From contig NZ_JACGVC010000049.1 of assembly GCF_014077005.1 (NCBI RefSeq), positions 372,001-436,000 of the forward strand: DNA of 64,000 bases. The letters are read 5' to 3'. The notes under the pieces are model-generated. The model searched no databases. It was given only the letters and a program-made list of their open reading frames with translations, and was not told where the DNA came from. Positions 37,813 to 47,213 of this stretch are shown piece after piece. This DNA is from Colwellia sp. MB3u-45. Its GTDB lineage: Bacteria; Pseudomonadota; Gammaproteobacteria; Enterobacterales; Alteromonadaceae. The position numbers and the translations under genes are program-made. Position 1 is the stretch's first letter. Each line of letters begins with the position of its first letter.

Positions 37813-37900
37813 TCTTTATTTCCAGTTAAAATTTCCATACCATTAATATTCCTCTTAAAGTAAAACTAAAAGCACCTTCACATCTTTATTATCCGCGCCA

Positions 37901-37932
37901 AATCACTAGTTCAAGCACAGTATCGTCCACCA
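37901..37932 (+). pseudogene. 3' fragment of tRNA-Val, remnant 2
   Basis: 32 bases matching the tRNA-Val 3' end through CCA with a few changes, preceded by CCGCGCCAA as in remnant 1. The rest of 37933-38184 shows no gene. Confidence 0.78.
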
Positions 37933-38184
37933 TCTTTATTGCTTATTTAATTTCCTTATTATTAATATAAATAAGAAATTAAAGTCATATCTGCTCTTTT
38001 AAATTATCACCTTCATCGTTAGCCAGATGGCTCAAGAAAGACTTTAGGCTGATATTCAGCTATCGACACAAAGTGATTGATCGATCAAAAACATGTGTAT
38101 TTTCTAGCTTTAGTGCTAATGCATACTATTAATTTCTTTTACAAATTCGCCAGAGTTTTCTAAAAATCAATCTAGATGAAAAAA

Positions 38185-39756
38185 CTAAGTTTGCTCTCTG
38201 CTGGCTAATATCGCTTTTACGCCATCTAGATAAGCGTCATATTTTTTCCAGTTACCCACTGAACTATTATTAATTGGACTACGAACTTGCATTGCACTGG
38301 CTGTAGCGACAGGCGCAGAATTTTGCTCAATATCAACACATTGCTCTTGCCAAGAAAGATTACAAAATTCAATCAGCTGCTTGGCTTCATTTACTGGGTC
38401 ATTAACCAACTTCTCATAATTAATAAAATAAAAATTTTCTGGAAAAAGTGCTAACCATAAAGCCGCTAACTGTTTAAATAGTAAATAAAATTCTGTGGTG
38501 CTTTCTAAATCATATGAATAACTATAATAGGATTGATTAACCGCAAAAAGCTGTCGAAAATTACTAACAATGGTATCCAGTGGATTTCTATCTAAGCAGA
38601 CAATTTTAGCTTTTGGTAATGCTTTTAAAATAAAGCCAACATAAAGTACATTTAATGGCATTTTATCAACAAATTTTGCTGTTTTACCGGTTATTGCCCG
38701 TGTACTTTCAATATAATCTTCGCCTAACTTGGCAAAATTTATATTTTCTGTCGCTGCTATTGTTTCTGCATCAATCACACGCTTACTGGTGGTTTTAGCC
38801 ATTTTTTTAAGTAGCAAACCAAAGTGCTGCAATTCACCTGCACTTGTTACTTCGCTGTGCTGTGAAATAATTCGTTCAACCAGCGTTGTGCCTGATCTTG
38901 GCATACCAACGACAAATATTGGCTCATCAGTGTCGAAACCTTGAACCTTTGAACTATCAACATTTTTAAAGTGACTTTCAAGACGGCTAAACAGCGCTTT
39001 ATCTTCATCAAAATGGTAGTTAAATTGTTTGAGTTTACATTTTTTTGCCGTATCTAAGTAGAAAAATGCTTTATCAAAATCTTTCAATGCTTCATATTCT
39101 CGGGCAAGAGCATGGCCTATATATAAGCTGTCGTCTGCATGTTGCGTTTGTGAAAACAATTGTTCAAGTAGAGGTATATGGTTTGATGTTGCCGATATGC
39201 CGCCTAAACCCGTTAACGCGGCATGAGCTTTGTAATGATTTGGAGCCATTGCGATAGTTTTTTCATAGGCTTTTTTAGCGCCGTCAAAATCACCAACAAA
39301 CTTGAGTGCTGCGCCTAAATTAAAGAAATAATTAGGATTTTTATCGTTAATGGCTACGGCTTGTTGAAAAAAAATCACCGCTTTTTCGTGTAAGCCAATT
39401 TTACTATAGGCCACACCAAGCGTATCTAGCGTTAATGATGATTTTGAGGCAAGTTGAGCCGTAAGTTCAGCAAAGTACACCGCCTGCACATGATTATTTT
39501 CCAGTGCATAGTGCTTGGCCAGTTGTGATAAGTATTCGGCATTGTTAGGAGCAAGCTTGTTGGCCTGTTCAATTAGCTCAATAGCTTTAAGAAAATTATG
39601 ATGCGCACTAGCAATCATGGCTAGCAAAAAATAAGCATCCGAAAAATATTTATCTTGTTGTAAAATAGCGATTAGTTTTTGATGGGCTTGTTGATACAAA
39701 CCTTGATTTAAAGCTTGTTGCGCCTGCTGATGCAATATTTTTGTTGTGTTAGACAT
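38185..39756 (-). CDS. TPR-repeat sulfotransferase, copy 2
   Basis: 523 residues. Residues about 5-235 are TPR repeats (for example AKHYALENNHVQAVYFAELT, then NPNYFFNLGAALKFVGDFDG) and about 275-515 a sulfotransferase domain with PAPS loop IFVVGMPRSGTTLVERIISQ (P-R-S-G-T-T at 286-291) and 3'-phosphate segment IVCLDRNPLDTIVSNFRQLF. No signal peptide, so it is cytoplasmic. It is shorter than copy 1 (fewer TPRs) but has the same architecture and the same place, immediately downstream of a TonB receptor. The acceptor is unknown. Confidence 0.86.
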   Translation of the reverse strand: MSNTTKILHQQAQQALNQGLYQQAHQKLIAILQQDKYFSDAYFLLAMIASAHHNFLKAIELIEQANKLAPNNAEYLSQLAKHYALENNHVQAVYFAELTAQLASKSSLTLDTLGVAYSKIGLHEKAVIFFQQAVAINDKNPNYFFNLGAALKFVGDFDGAKKAYEKTIAMAPNHYKAHAALTGLGGISATSNHIPLLEQLFSQTQHADDSLYIGHALAREYEALKDFDKAFFYLDTAKKCKLKQFNYHFDEDKALFSRLESHFKNVDSSKVQGFDTDEPIFVVGMPRSGTTLVERIISQHSEVTSAGELQHFGLLLKKMAKTTSKRVIDAETIAATENINFAKLGEDYIESTRAITGKTAKFVDKMPLNVLYVGFILKALPKAKIVCLDRNPLDTIVSNFRQLFAVNQSYYSYSYDLESTTEFYLLFKQLAALWLALFPENFYFINYEKLVNDPVNEAKQLIEFCNLSWQEQCVDIEQNSAPVATASAMQVRSPINNSSVGNWKKYDAYLDGVKAILASREQT

Positions 39757-40056
39757 ACTTCAACTACTCAAATTTAGTTATTTTAAATCACACTTGTTGA
39801 TATACTTTGCCAGCTTTTATCACAAAAAAATATCTACAAGGGTATTAATTCTTTCTATTGGATTATCATTAACCACAATAATATCCACAAAATTTCCCGT
39901 TTTTATTTATGCCACTTTTTTTACCCATTTAATCATCGCGCACTGTTAATAAATCACTGCTTGCATCGCTTGTAATGGTGTCATAACAAACTGTGTTATA
40001 CAGTTTAAAGCTTCGGCGTTGGCGTTATGGGGATAAATCGCTGAAAAAAATGCTAA

Positions 40057-40108
40057 AAAGGCACAGTATCATTTAAACGTTTAACTGATACTGTGCCTTT
40101 GTTTTTTT
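40057..40108. terminator. Terminator downstream of TonB receptor 2
   Basis: 14-base stem AAAGGCACAGTATC/GATACTGTGCCTTT with T-runs on both strands. It lies between receptor 2 and TPR-sulfotransferase 2, as the hairpin at 25256-25290 does in the first pair. No gene is seen in 39757-40144. Confidence 0.8.
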
Positions 40109-40144
40109 ATACTTTTGATTTAAGTAAAAATTATACTTAAATCA

Positions 40145-42634
40145 TTACAAATCGAATAAATATTCGAAACGTACTCCTACTTTGCGTGGAGTGATTAAGT
40201 AATGTCCATAGTTACGCTGAAGACTCGCATCGTTCGAGTTCATCACAGGAAACTTTGCTAAGCCAATATCACCTTGATCACGACGTACCGAGCTATAGGC
40301 ATATTTATCAAACATATTATCCACGTATAAGGTTACCGACCAAGAACCTTCTGTTAATTTTGCTGACACATTACTTATCGCATAGCCGGCTAAAGCCTCA
40401 CCATCTGCGCGTAAACCGACCTTAGAGTAAACATCACTTTGATAAGTTAAGCCGTAATTGATATCTAAACCTGTGCGACCAAAAATCTCGGTAGAATAGC
40501 TTGCGCCTAATGAAAACTGCTGTTCAGGTGAGCCGGGTAAACGATCACCATTTTTACCATCATAAAAACTTTGCTCTACACCTGCATCAAGCTGATCTTC
40601 ACTTAAGACTTGAAATAGAAAAGGGGCGTCACTGGTTAATTCTGCATTGGTATAAGCGTAAGTAGCATAGGCGGTAATATTATCACTCAGCATGGCGCGA
40701 GTTGATATTTCAACCCCTTTTGATTCTGCTGCTGCGGCATTGCTGGTAATAGGTTGCTGACCATAAAAAGTAGCACCCGCGACTTGAGCATTGTCCCACT
40801 CAACCATAAATACCGCGGCATTAAAATGTAATTGGTTACTCCACCAAGTACTCTTAAAACCTAATTCATAGTTAGTTGTAGTATCTGCTTCGTAAAGAGC
40901 TTCATCGGGTAAGGCACAAACATTTTGAAAGCCCGATTCTTCGACGTCATCAGGGCAGGCAGCAACACCATTAGAGCCACCAATTCTGAAGCCTTCACTT
41001 AACGTGGCATAAGCCATCACATCATCACTAAATTGATAACTGGCATTAACTTTCAATAAGTTGCCATCACCATCAGCAGGCGGAGTGCTTTCAAGATCTA
41101 AATTGATTTCACTTGCTGCATAATTATCAAATAAGGTGTTATACAAAGGTAAGTCTACTGCTGAAGACGAGTTAACTTCATAGTCATAAAAACGAGCACC
41201 AATCATCAGCGTTAATTGATCGGTTACGCTATAAGTTAACTCACCAAACAAAGCTGATTCAGTGATGTCAGTATTACCCACCGAAATATACTCTAATGAA
41301 TCAGGACGTAATTGATTGCCACCCCAGTTATCAACAGCATATTGATCGAAGCCAGGCGCATATTCACGGCTATCACCAAAACTTTCGAATTGGTTGTAAT
41401 AAGCACCTACAATCCAAGAAAGTGCTGAATCTCCTGTCGATACTAAACGAATTTCTTGGGTAAAGTTTTCAGCTTCATCCACTTCTCGAGTAAAAGTGGA
41501 AAAACCTGGAAATTCTTCATAGCTGTAATCTAAACGGATAAGTAAGTCGGTTTGATCACGTTGCCCCAGTGCTTCAAATTCTGAATAACCGGTAGCAGAA
41601 GTCAGTTCAGCAAAACCTAAATCAAGGGTGATTTCTAAACTCAGTAAAGTGTCTTCTTTTTCTCTTGGTTCTTGATAGCGATAACCTGAGTCATATTCTC
41701 CTATAACTGTCGTTAAAGGATTTGTCTCGCTTAAGCTACTGTTATGAACAATAGAGCGACCGCCAATGTCTTGTTTTTGATAAAAATACGACAAAGTTGC
41801 ATCAAAAACTTCATTCGGCTGCCAGCGGATCATCGCTTTAGCTGTACTGGTTTTTTCATCGTTAGCATCTTTCACCTGTTTTAGGTTAGCGTTAACTGCA
41901 TCAGCATCTGACCAATCTGGATCAGGTAATGAAACACCTCCCTCGCGCACCACATAATTGTAATCAATATAGCCAGGTTCATTTAAATAATTAAAGGCAA
42001 AACGCACGGCTAATTCATCTTGAATTAATGGCGTGTTAAAAACAAAACCTGCTTCACCACCGGTATCATCACTTTCAGATAAAGTGAAAATGTCACCATA
42101 GAGCGAACCCGAGGTTACATCAAGCACAGGTTTATTCGGTAAATAGCGAATAGCGCCACCTAAAGTGCCTGCACCATATAAGGTCCCTTGTGGACCAATT
42201 AATATTTCAACTCGTTCAACATCAATGAGTTTCATGTCAACGACTAGGGGAATTTCACCAATGTAAGTGGCCACAGTGCCACCATCAGAGCCAGGGCCTG
42301 ATGAGTTAGTATTTAAACCGCGGACAACAATCGGAGAGCCCGTACGACCCCCTTGATCAGCAACACTTAAACCTGGTACCCAACGAGCAACATCTGATAA
42401 TTGTGTAATGTTTTGATCTTTCATCACATCACTATCAAGTGCGGTGATATTTAAAGGAGCCTCTTGCACAGTCGATGCACGACGTGAGGCCGTAACTTGA
42501 ATGCGTTCAATGCCTTCAACAGCAAGTTTTCCGGCAACTGCTTCAGCGTAACTATAGGTGGTTACAGATAATGCGGAACTGAGTGCTAAACATAAAACAG
42601 ATTTTTTAAAGGTTTGCGAATTTTTTACATACAT
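40145..42634 (-). CDS. TonB-dependent outer-membrane receptor 2
   Basis: 829 residues. Signal peptide (VLCLALSSALSVTTYSYAEA), TonB-box-like IERIQVTASRR near residue 42, plug domain (APLNITALDSDVMKDQNI, PIVVRGLNTNSSGPG, EILIGPQGTLYGAGTLGGAI) and a large barrel. The plug has the same organisation as receptor 1, so the two are paralogues of one subgroup, distinct from receptor 3. The end (GVRFEYLFDL) lacks the usual terminal aromatic, which is two residues in. Substrate unknown. The TPR-sulfotransferase downstream is the only clue. Confidence 0.9.
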   Translation of the reverse strand: MYVKNSQTFKKSVLCLALSSALSVTTYSYAEAVAGKLAVEGIERIQVTASRRASTVQEAPLNITALDSDVMKDQNITQLSDVARWVPGLSVADQGGRTGSPIVVRGLNTNSSGPGSDGGTVATYIGEIPLVVDMKLIDVERVEILIGPQGTLYGAGTLGGAIRYLPNKPVLDVTSGSLYGDIFTLSESDDTGGEAGFVFNTPLIQDELAVRFAFNYLNEPGYIDYNYVVREGGVSLPDPDWSDADAVNANLKQVKDANDEKTSTAKAMIRWQPNEVFDATLSYFYQKQDIGGRSIVHNSSLSETNPLTTVIGEYDSGYRYQEPREKEDTLLSLEITLDLGFAELTSATGYSEFEALGQRDQTDLLIRLDYSYEEFPGFSTFTREVDEAENFTQEIRLVSTGDSALSWIVGAYYNQFESFGDSREYAPGFDQYAVDNWGGNQLRPDSLEYISVGNTDITESALFGELTYSVTDQLTLMIGARFYDYEVNSSSAVDLPLYNTLFDNYAASEINLDLESTPPADGDGNLLKVNASYQFSDDVMAYATLSEGFRIGGSNGVAACPDDVEESGFQNVCALPDEALYEADTTTNYELGFKSTWWSNQLHFNAAVFMVEWDNAQVAGATFYGQQPITSNAAAAESKGVEISTRAMLSDNITAYATYAYTNAELTSDAPFLFQVLSEDQLDAGVEQSFYDGKNGDRLPGSPEQQFSLGASYSTEIFGRTGLDINYGLTYQSDVYSKVGLRADGEALAGYAISNVSAKLTEGSWSVTLYVDNMFDKYAYSSVRRDQGDIGLAKFPVMNSNDASLQRNYGHYLITPRKVGVRFEYLFDL

Positions 42635-42682
42635 GGGTGGGTTCTCTTCCTCAGAGTTATTTATATAGCTTGTTACTATTTT

Positions 42683-42719
42683 TATATTGAATTTTTTATA
42701 TTGAATTTTTTATATTAAG
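42683..42719. repeat. 14-base-period tandem repeat upstream of TonB receptor 2
   Basis: TATATTGAA recurs at 42683 and 42697, and TATATTAAG at 42711, each followed by a T-run. It lies 49-85 bases before the receptor start codon, in the likely promoter or leader. The rest of 42720-43144 shows no gene; a weak hairpin AGCGG/CCGCT is near 42889-42906. Confidence 0.75.
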
Positions 42720-43144
42720 TGTTTTTATGATTGGTTTTTATTCGTTCAAATCTCGTTATTCATAAGTTATAAAGCGTTACAATTAATGCTTTGACAAAAA
42801 TTAACCACCAAACTTATCAAATGAAAATATCGTTTAAAATGAAAAAACCTAATATTTTAATGTCTTACAGAATTTAGGCATCAAAAAAGCGGACAACAGC
42901 CCGCTTGTTTACATTAATAAATGCAATAATACTTTAATTTAACCATTAATGCATTTATTGCCGCTGTGGTTAATGCTGGCGAAATAATGGTTACTAATGA
43001 GGTTTTATCCTATTATCTAGGCATTGATAATTGACGAGACTCTAGTTATTAACTTTACTTGCCGTTCTCGCTAATACGACAACGACATCACAAAACAACT
43101 AAGATATAATCAGTTTTTTCGTTAACTACAAGAATAGACTTTAC

Positions 43145-43540
43145 ATGCCTTCAAACTTTCCACTTATTGATGTTTCTATACAACCTATTGAACTTTGCAA
43201 ATTATTAAAAATAGCGAATATGGTCAGTGGTGGCGGTGAAGCTAAAATAGTGATCAGTGAGGGATATGTGCTATTGAATAACGAAGTAGAATTTCAAAAG
43301 CGCAAAAAAGTTTATCACGCTGATATTATAGAATTTAACAGTGAAATTATTCAGGTTAATGTGGTTAAACTAGGTAAAGACGAATTACCCCTAACAACAA
43401 AAAAACAAGCAGAGGCGACCTTAACTAAACAGAACGCGTTTAAAAAAGCTAAAAAGAAAAAATCCAGTAATAATGACAAAGCACAAAGTGTTCAAGTCAC
43501 TGACAAGCCTCGCTCAAAGCGTAAACCAATTTCTTTTTAA
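43145..43540 (+). CDS. S4-domain RNA-binding protein, YbcJ-like
   Basis: 131 residues. Residues about 8-75 are an S4 domain (IELCKLLKIANMVSGGGEAK, then GYVLLNNEVEFQKRKKVYHAD) with the G-G-E-A-K pattern of the YbcJ family. E. coli YbcJ is only about 70 residues; here a basic, lysine-rich tail of about 55 residues follows (KAKKKKSSNNDK and KPRSKRKPISF), which would strengthen RNA contact. A role on structured RNA or ribosome is inferred. It is monocistronic and ends before a strong shared terminator. Confidence 0.82.
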   Translation: MPSNFPLIDVSIQPIELCKLLKIANMVSGGGEAKIVISEGYVLLNNEVEFQKRKKVYHADIIEFNSEIIQVNVVKLGKDELPLTTKKQAEATLTKQNAFKKAKKKKSSNNDKAQSVQVTDKPRSKRKPISF

Positions 43541-43820
43541 TTTCGCTTAGTATGCGATTGTCGCAAGTAAGCGTGTAAACTGAACCTAGTCTGTTAAATT
43601 GACTACATAAAGTTGACTACATAAATTCCATCCTACAGGTAATATTGTGCCTATAAACGGCTTTACTCATTCAAGTACTTAGCGCAAAACGCTATAACTT
43701 AATTTTATATCTGTTGGTCGCCAAAAATTTAGCAAGCCGAACTGTATTAAACAACTGAATGCATTGATTACCTTTAAACAAGCTAAATTTTTTTGATAAC
43801 CTGAGTTAAATTACTCAAAA

Positions 43821-43854
43821 AAAAGCAATAATACCTAAGTATTATTGCTTTTAT
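43821..43854. terminator. Bidirectional terminator between the S4 gene and TonB receptor 3
   Basis: Arms AAAAGCAATAATAC and GTATTATTGCTTTT with loop CTAA: a perfect 14-base stem flanked by A and T runs between convergent genes. No gene is seen in 43541-43912. Confidence 0.85.
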
Positions 43855-43876
43855 AATAAATTGGCTATGTGCCAAT

Positions 43877-43916
43877 TTATTAGTCAGTTATTAGTCAGTT
43901 ATTAGTCAGTTATTAG
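43877..43916. repeat. 11-base tandem repeat ending at the stop codon of TonB receptor 3
   Basis: TTATTAGTCAG occurs three times plus a partial fourth copy whose TTA is the receptor's stop codon on the leftward strand. On that strand every unit carries TAA, so extra stops follow the first. Confidence 0.85.
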
Positions 43917-46813
43917 AATCTTACGTTAACACCGGCAAATGCTCTACGACCAACTAAGTCATAAATAGCGTTTGCTGTATAGCCTGGCGCTAATTTGTCT
44001 GTTAGGTTTCGAATACCGGCACTTACTGATACGTTATCATTTACTAGGTAATTAAATGATACGTCATGTGTCGTTATAGAGCCAATGTACGCAGGAGATG
44101 TATCTTCTGCTGTATCGCCAGTAGGAGAAATATCTAACGTAAAACTACGCTCGATAAAACGAGTTGACCAGCTTACAACTAAATCATCAATTTCATAATC
44201 TAAACCAAAGCGCAGTTGAAGTCCTGGATCACCTACTTCACCATCTTCAACGTTTATTTCGTCTGGGCGGTCTTGGAATTCAAATTGTTCCAACTCTAGT
44301 AACTTACTCACCATTAGGGTGGTTTTTAACTCACCAGGAAGCTCAAAAGCGCCTAGATCTGTAGTGTATCTAAATACAGCTTCAACACCTTTAGTGTTTA
44401 ACGCCGCAGCATTTAAATAACCAGAACGAACAAGTTCAATGTCATTTGTTGTTGGGTTACGATCAATTTGACTACAGAAACCAGCATCTGGGCTGCCGGT
44501 CGCATCTACACAGTTATCAGCAACATTTTGTGCTGCAACGAATGTAATGGCATCAGTGATTTCAATATCATAATAATCAACTGTAACAGAGAAGTCCTCA
44601 ACAAACGAAGGAGTCCAAACAAAACCAGCAGTCATAGACTCTGAGTCTTCCGATTGTAAATCAGGGTTACCGCCTGAAAGTAGATCTACCGATACATTAT
44701 CGTTTGCTTGGAAATCAGCAGGAACACCTAAAGCAGCACAGTTTCCTGCGCGATCTGGATCATCTGAAATATTATCAGCATCACATGGATCGCTTACACG
44801 CGCAAAACCAGGAGAAACTGGATCAAATGCTTCTGCGATATTTGGAGCACGTACCGCTTCACCAATTGTACCGCGAATACGTAAATCTTCGAATGGTGCA
44901 TACATTAAACCAACTTTCCATGCTTCTGCTTTACCAGCATGAGAATAGTCAGCGGTACGAAACGCTGCATCTACAGTGAGTTCATGTGCGAATTTCATAC
45001 CAGCAAGTAGAGGTAAACTTACTTCAACAAAAAATTCACTTACATCGTATTCACCGTATGAGTCTGGTGAAGCAGCACTCGTTAAAAAACCGCGCTGAGT
45101 GAATTCATCAGTAACTGACTCTGAAGATTCTTCTCGGTATTCAAAGCCCGCAGCAAAACCGATACCACCACCTTGTAATTTTATAAATTCTGCTGAATCA
45201 AACGAGATTACACCACCAACAAATTCTTGTTTGATAATATCCGATCTCGTTACATCTGCAGATACATAGTCACGAGCTTCTTGTGAAGCACTTTGACCAA
45301 ATGGGTTGTAAGCAACACAATTATTACCATTTACAGAGGCTGGATCTTGGTAATCATCACCTTGAGCACTAGCTACTTGGCTACGACAAGCTGCTAGGCC
45401 AGTATCAGGATCGATTACTGAGTCAACAGCTGCAACAAAGTTATCCGGTATTAAGTCATTAAGTATTTTACGTACGTTAGTTGTTTCACCGTTAACGTAA
45501 TATAATTCCCAATCCATGGCAGTGTTACTAACTGAAAACTGCCCTTCAAAACCTGCTGTATATCTAAATAAGTCACGGCGGTTAGCTGCAGAGCGGTTAC
45601 CAAGCTCATCAAAAAACTTCGCCATACCTACATTAGTTTGACCCGCGTCTAATAATGTTTGACGCAAACCCGCATCTAGAAAGGCATTCTCTTCTACATC
45701 AATAGCAATGCTACCAAATCTAAATGAAGGCTGAAATTGTTGTACTACATCAGAACGAACGTATTTAAAATCACTGTTAAAAGAAATATTATCGGTAAGA
45801 TCAAATCTTAATGTTGAACCTACGTTAATCTTCTTAACACCTGGTGAATAGTTTTCGTAATCTTCACCATTGAAACAGTACTGACAACCATCAGGAAAGT
45901 TACCAAATGCAAAGCTGTTACTAAATTCACGATCTGTTTGAACTATAGGGGAACCTGCATTGTCGAAAACAAAACGTCCCGCAGCACCGCCAAAAGGGTT
46001 AATAACACCATTTGCATGGATCATTTCTGATGATACGTTACGTCTTCTAAGTTTATCAGGAATACCGTCATCTTCGCCGCCGTCATCTGGGTTTATTACT
46101 GTACCCCAACCTTCAAATTGGCGAATATCTGCAGACATCACCTCACCAACACGCTCAATACCAGTAAAGAATGTTAAGTTACCTTTACCATCAGCAAAGT
46201 CTGTACCCGCTAAAATATTGAAAGTGTGATTTCTGTCATTCACACCTTCAGTAGATTTTGTTCCGGTTAAGTTTGCCGAAAAACCTTCAAAATCTTTTTT
46301 CAATATAACGTTAATTACACCCGAAACAGCATCTGAGCCGTAAATAGCAGAAGCGCCACCCGTGATAATTTCAACTCGTTGAATAAGCGCCGCAGGAATT
46401 GTTGATAAATCAACCGTCGATTCTCCAGGAGTACCAGCTACATGACGTTTACCATCGATTAAAACTAATGTTCTAGCTGACCCCAGACGACGTAAATCTG
46501 CAGAGCTTGTTCCTGCAGCTGCATTACTATTATTGTTACCGATTAAAGTGTCTGTTGAACCAATAGCTGGCAATTCACTTAAAATACTACCTAAGTCTGG
46601 TGAACCAAACTTAGCGATATCTTTAGCGTCAAGTACGATAATTGGCGTTGGTTGGGAAAGCTCTGAACGAGCAATACGTGAACCTGTAACCGCAATACGC
46701 TCTACTTCACTCACTGCTTGCTCTTGCTCTTCAAAAGCTACAGCAGGCATGGTAATTATGCTACCAAAAATAGCTAGTGAAATAGCTTTTTTTATTTTTG
46801 TAAATTCTCTCAT
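43913..46813 (-). CDS. TonB-dependent outer-membrane receptor 3
   Basis: 966 residues. Signal peptide (AISLAIFGSIITMPAVAFEE), TonB-box-like VERIAVTGSRIARSE, plug domain (PTPIIVLDAKDIAKFG, SADLRRLGSARTLVLIDGKR, ITGGASAIYGSDAVSGVINV) and a barrel ending in the canonical terminal phenylalanine (GVNVRF). The RTLVLIDGKRH and IYGSDAVSGVINV features are those of the large receptors common in Alteromonadales and Xanthomonadales for carbohydrate, peptide or other carbon substrates rather than siderophores. It stands alone, divergent from a kelch protein. Substrate unknown. No sulfotransferase accompanies it. Confidence 0.9.
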   Translation of the reverse strand: MREFTKIKKAISLAIFGSIITMPAVAFEEQEQAVSEVERIAVTGSRIARSELSQPTPIIVLDAKDIAKFGSPDLGSILSELPAIGSTDTLIGNNNSNAAAGTSSADLRRLGSARTLVLIDGKRHVAGTPGESTVDLSTIPAALIQRVEIITGGASAIYGSDAVSGVINVILKKDFEGFSANLTGTKSTEGVNDRNHTFNILAGTDFADGKGNLTFFTGIERVGEVMSADIRQFEGWGTVINPDDGGEDDGIPDKLRRRNVSSEMIHANGVINPFGGAAGRFVFDNAGSPIVQTDREFSNSFAFGNFPDGCQYCFNGEDYENYSPGVKKINVGSTLRFDLTDNISFNSDFKYVRSDVVQQFQPSFRFGSIAIDVEENAFLDAGLRQTLLDAGQTNVGMAKFFDELGNRSAANRRDLFRYTAGFEGQFSVSNTAMDWELYYVNGETTNVRKILNDLIPDNFVAAVDSVIDPDTGLAACRSQVASAQGDDYQDPASVNGNNCVAYNPFGQSASQEARDYVSADVTRSDIIKQEFVGGVISFDSAEFIKLQGGGIGFAAGFEYREESSESVTDEFTQRGFLTSAASPDSYGEYDVSEFFVEVSLPLLAGMKFAHELTVDAAFRTADYSHAGKAEAWKVGLMYAPFEDLRIRGTIGEAVRAPNIAEAFDPVSPGFARVSDPCDADNISDDPDRAGNCAALGVPADFQANDNVSVDLLSGGNPDLQSEDSESMTAGFVWTPSFVEDFSVTVDYYDIEITDAITFVAAQNVADNCVDATGSPDAGFCSQIDRNPTTNDIELVRSGYLNAAALNTKGVEAVFRYTTDLGAFELPGELKTTLMVSKLLELEQFEFQDRPDEINVEDGEVGDPGLQLRFGLDYEIDDLVVSWSTRFIERSFTLDISPTGDTAEDTSPAYIGSITTHDVSFNYLVNDNVSVSAGIRNLTDKLAPGYTANAIYDLVGRRAFAGVNVRF

Positions 46814-47090
46814 AGTTCTCTCTTAGGTTTAAAAAACTAACCTTCAAATTTATTAGTGTATTTAGATGAAGGACTAAAAAATATTAATATAAATCAGCAT
46901 GAAACTGATGATTTATATTGAACTCGCTAGCGATACTAACATCAGAATTAACACTTTTAAAACCTTTAATTACAATTTAATGACAAAAAAATTACAAATT
47001 ATGACCTCACCTATTTACAACAAACTAACACTGGTACTCTAAGTCACATTTGATAAAAAAATATCAATTAATGAGTTACTCAGCATATAA

Positions 47091-47135
47091 AAATCAAGCA
47101 GTTAAGTAATTGAAAATTATTTAACTGCTTGATTT
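47091..47135. repeat. Long hairpin between divergent receptor 3 and kelch genes
   Basis: AAATCAAGCAGTTAA pairs with TTAACTGCTTGATTT, with further A/T pairs inside. It resembles a terminator, yet genes on both sides start away from it. No other element is clear in 46814-47213. Confidence 0.7.
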
Positions 47136-47213
47136 ATTAGGAATTATTCTGCTCATTATATTCCATGGTAGGATTACTGATTAAATCGCTTAAATTAATT
47201 CCATGAGTCACCC

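Noticed and set aside
37232-37932. Tandem tRNA-Val region as a CRISPR-like repeat array
   Set aside because: Repeats are complete 76-base tRNA genes with encoded CCA, and spacers are of uneven length.
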